From positions 214,097-278,096 of the forward strand of contig NZ_JBHRTA010000062.1 of assembly GCF_042646065.1 (NCBI RefSeq): a stretch of 64,000 nt of DNA. Reading direction: 5' to 3'. Below are positions 62,930 through 64,000 of this stretch, in pieces. The notes under the pieces are model-generated. The model made no database searches and was not told the DNA's origin. It worked only from the letters and a program-made list of their open reading frames with translations. The translations under genes and the position numbers were made by a program. Source of the DNA: Parapedobacter deserti. GTDB taxonomy: Bacteria > Bacteroidota > Bacteroidia > Sphingobacteriales > Sphingobacteriaceae. Every line of letters begins with the position of its first letter. Position 1 is the first letter of the stretch.

Positions 62930-64000
62930 ATGAAAAACCGTCTACTACTGGCATTAATATTTGTCATTGTCTCTTCCTCCACCCTTGCTCAACAGAAGGT
63001 GAGAGACAACACCATTTCCGGCGCAGTATTGCCTAATAAAGACGCATTGTTGGAGCTGGAGAGTTCAAACAGAGGATTATTGCATACCCGTGTCCAATTG
63101 GTCCGTACGGATGATGCTGCTCCGCTGTCGCAGCATCGCGTAGGCATGATGGTATACAATACGGCCGCTGCAAACGATGTGAAACCGGGCATTTATTACA
63201 ACGACGGTAGTCGTTGGGTACTGGTTGCTAAAGGAGAGGATGTCATACCGATCAACTATAATTCAGCAACCTACGAACTCACGTATATAGATGCATCCGG
63301 CGAAACCCAAATCATCAATTTGGAAGAGGTTGTCAAGGCGGTGGAGACAGTGACAAAGCTGGCCTATGACAACACTGCACATAAAATTGAGTACACCGAC
63401 GAGGATGGTGTCGCACATGTATTCGACCTCAATTCAGGAACACTGACCTATGATGACCAAACGAATGTGCTCAATTATACCGGTGGAGATGGCACAGCAG
63501 TGAACATACCATTGAACAACACCGAGCTGTCATACGATTTTTTATCCGGTACACTAAGGTATGTCAACACATTGGGCCAGCTTGGAGAGCTTGACCTTTC
63601 GAATATCGTAGGCCAGTTGGAGACGGTGACAACCCTTTCATATGATCGCGGCACGCACGAGCTAACCTACGTTGATGAAGATAGGATTACACATACGTTT
63701 AATCTTGATGTCGGGCGGTTGACGTATAGTCACCCAACGAATACGCTAACCTATACCGCGGAAGACGGAACGGTGCTGACGATTCCGCTTAACGAGACAG
63801 GGCTTCAATACGACCCGGCAAACGGCGTGCTGGCCTACACCAACTCACTTGGGCAGATGCAGACCGTCGACCTGAGGGCAATGGTGAAGGCACTTGAGAC
63901 ACTAACCTCGATCGCGCTCAACCCGGACAACACCAACATCGACTACGTTGACGAAAACGGGCTGACAACCCAGCTCGACATGACCGCAATCGTCAGGAAC
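62930..64000 (+). CDS. Secreted protein with 92-residue beta-hairpin repeats (3' end missing)
   Basis: Open from the ATG at 62930 to the right edge, 357 codons. A Sec signal peptide ends near STLAQQ (residue 22). An N-terminal segment (about 30-105) has the pattern NKDALLELESSNRGLLHTR, seen at the start of many Bacteroidota surface proteins. From residue 138 two complete repeats of exactly 92 residues (138-229, 230-321) and a third partial one follow, each made of shorter units with LxYD...LxYxDExG. It is likely a large cell-surface or adhesin-type protein; the C-terminus, and any sorting domain, lies outside the window. Confidence 0.8.
   Translation, partial: MKNRLLLALIFVIVSSSTLAQQKVRDNTISGAVLPNKDALLELESSNRGLLHTRVQLVRTDDAAPLSQHRVGMMVYNTAAANDVKPGIYYNDGSRWVLVAKGEDVIPINYNSATYELTYIDASGETQIINLEEVVKAVETVTKLAYDNTAHKIEYTDEDGVAHVFDLNSGTLTYDDQTNVLNYTGGDGTAVNIPLNNTELSYDFLSGTLRYVNTLGQLGELDLSNIVGQLETVTTLSYDRGTHELTYVDEDRITHTFNLDVGRLTYSHPTNTLTYTAEDGTVLTIPLNETGLQYDPANGVLAYTNSLGQMQTVDLRAMVKALETLTSIALNPDNTNIDYVDENGLTTQLDMTAIVRN
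63341..64000 (+). repeat. 92-residue (276-bp) tandem repeats in the surface protein
   Basis: Units at 63341-63616 and 63617-63892, then a partial unit from 63893 to the edge. Conserved marks per unit are LETVT, THxLTY-like strands, the IPLN block and TNSLGQ/VNTLGQ. The DNA has diverged, so the duplication is not very recent. Confidence 0.85.

Noticed and set aside
62721..62933. Plus-strand frame of 70 codons before the repeat protein
   Set aside because: Non-ATG start, no family resemblance, and it runs into the start of the real gene; more likely leader sequence.

Overview
The window looks like chromosomal DNA of a Bacteroidota bacterium, most likely of the Sphingobacteriaceae (inference). 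The evidence is the gene content (DUF5686 and CarboxypepD_reg-type outer-membrane proteins, DUF4407, YfhO, SPII lipoproteins with Leu/Ala-x-Ser-Cys lipoboxes), the many TAnnTTTG -7 elements typical of the Bacteroidota sigma factor, few Shine-Dalgarno sites, and roughly 50% GC. No rRNA, tRNA, prophage, insertion sequence or CRISPR array was seen.

Layout. 1-2.4 kb: LytS-type sensor kinase (cut by the left edge) and a DUF4407 membrane protein. 3.1-8.2 kb: PQQ-type sugar dehydrogenase lipoprotein with an overlapping cytochrome c, aldo/keto reductase, Dcp-like M3 peptidase. 8.3-20.2 kb: ABC exporter, thioredoxin-like lipoprotein without cysteines, truA, queD-folE, DUF5686 protein, metK, fabD, DUF481 protein, M16 peptidase. 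20.3-33.2 kb: glycine-rich outer-membrane barrel protein and its small secreted partner, rnhB, YfhO protein, a leftward run of glutaminyl cyclase, TrkH and TrkA potassium uptake, then yraN and dnaG. 33.3-39.5 kb: a 37-codon ORF, a GC-rich UDP-glucose dehydrogenase gene, S41 protease, pdhA and pdhC. 39.7-49.6 kb: gcvP, an orphan TPP riboswitch, TMEM220 protein, dnaA, lpxK, mqnB, pdhB, DoxX protein, trans-sulfuration enzyme. 49.7-62.5 kb: OsmC, YceI, DUF2157, two-lobed aspartic protease with PDZ domain, CPBP protease, DUF2007, cdsA, DUF2461, anmK, gcvH, VanZ, comF, rlmN, amidohydrolase, Nudix, PAP2-like protein. 62.9 kb to the end: the start of a secreted protein built of 92-residue repeats, cut by the right edge.

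How genes fit together. PdhA, PdhC and PdhB supply three pyruvate dehydrogenase subunits, but pdhB lies about 7.4 kb from pdhAC under its own promoter. GcvP and GcvH are two of the glycine cleavage proteins, also dispersed. MqnB (futalosine hydrolase) and a possible aminodeoxyfutalosine deaminase point to menaquinone made by the futalosine route. QueD and FolE are adjacent GTP-derived pterin/deazapurine enzymes. TrkH/TrkA form a potassium channel and its regulatory subunit.

The most unusual elements are a near-consensus TPP riboswitch followed at once by a terminator with no thiamin gene behind it; a set of genes whose TAnnTTTG element lies 3-9 nt before the start codon, implying near-leaderless mRNAs; an exactly 11-bp-phased CCCCTAT array before yceI; a promoter-preceded 37-codon ORF before the GC-rich ugd; and the 92-residue-repeat surface protein at the right edge.
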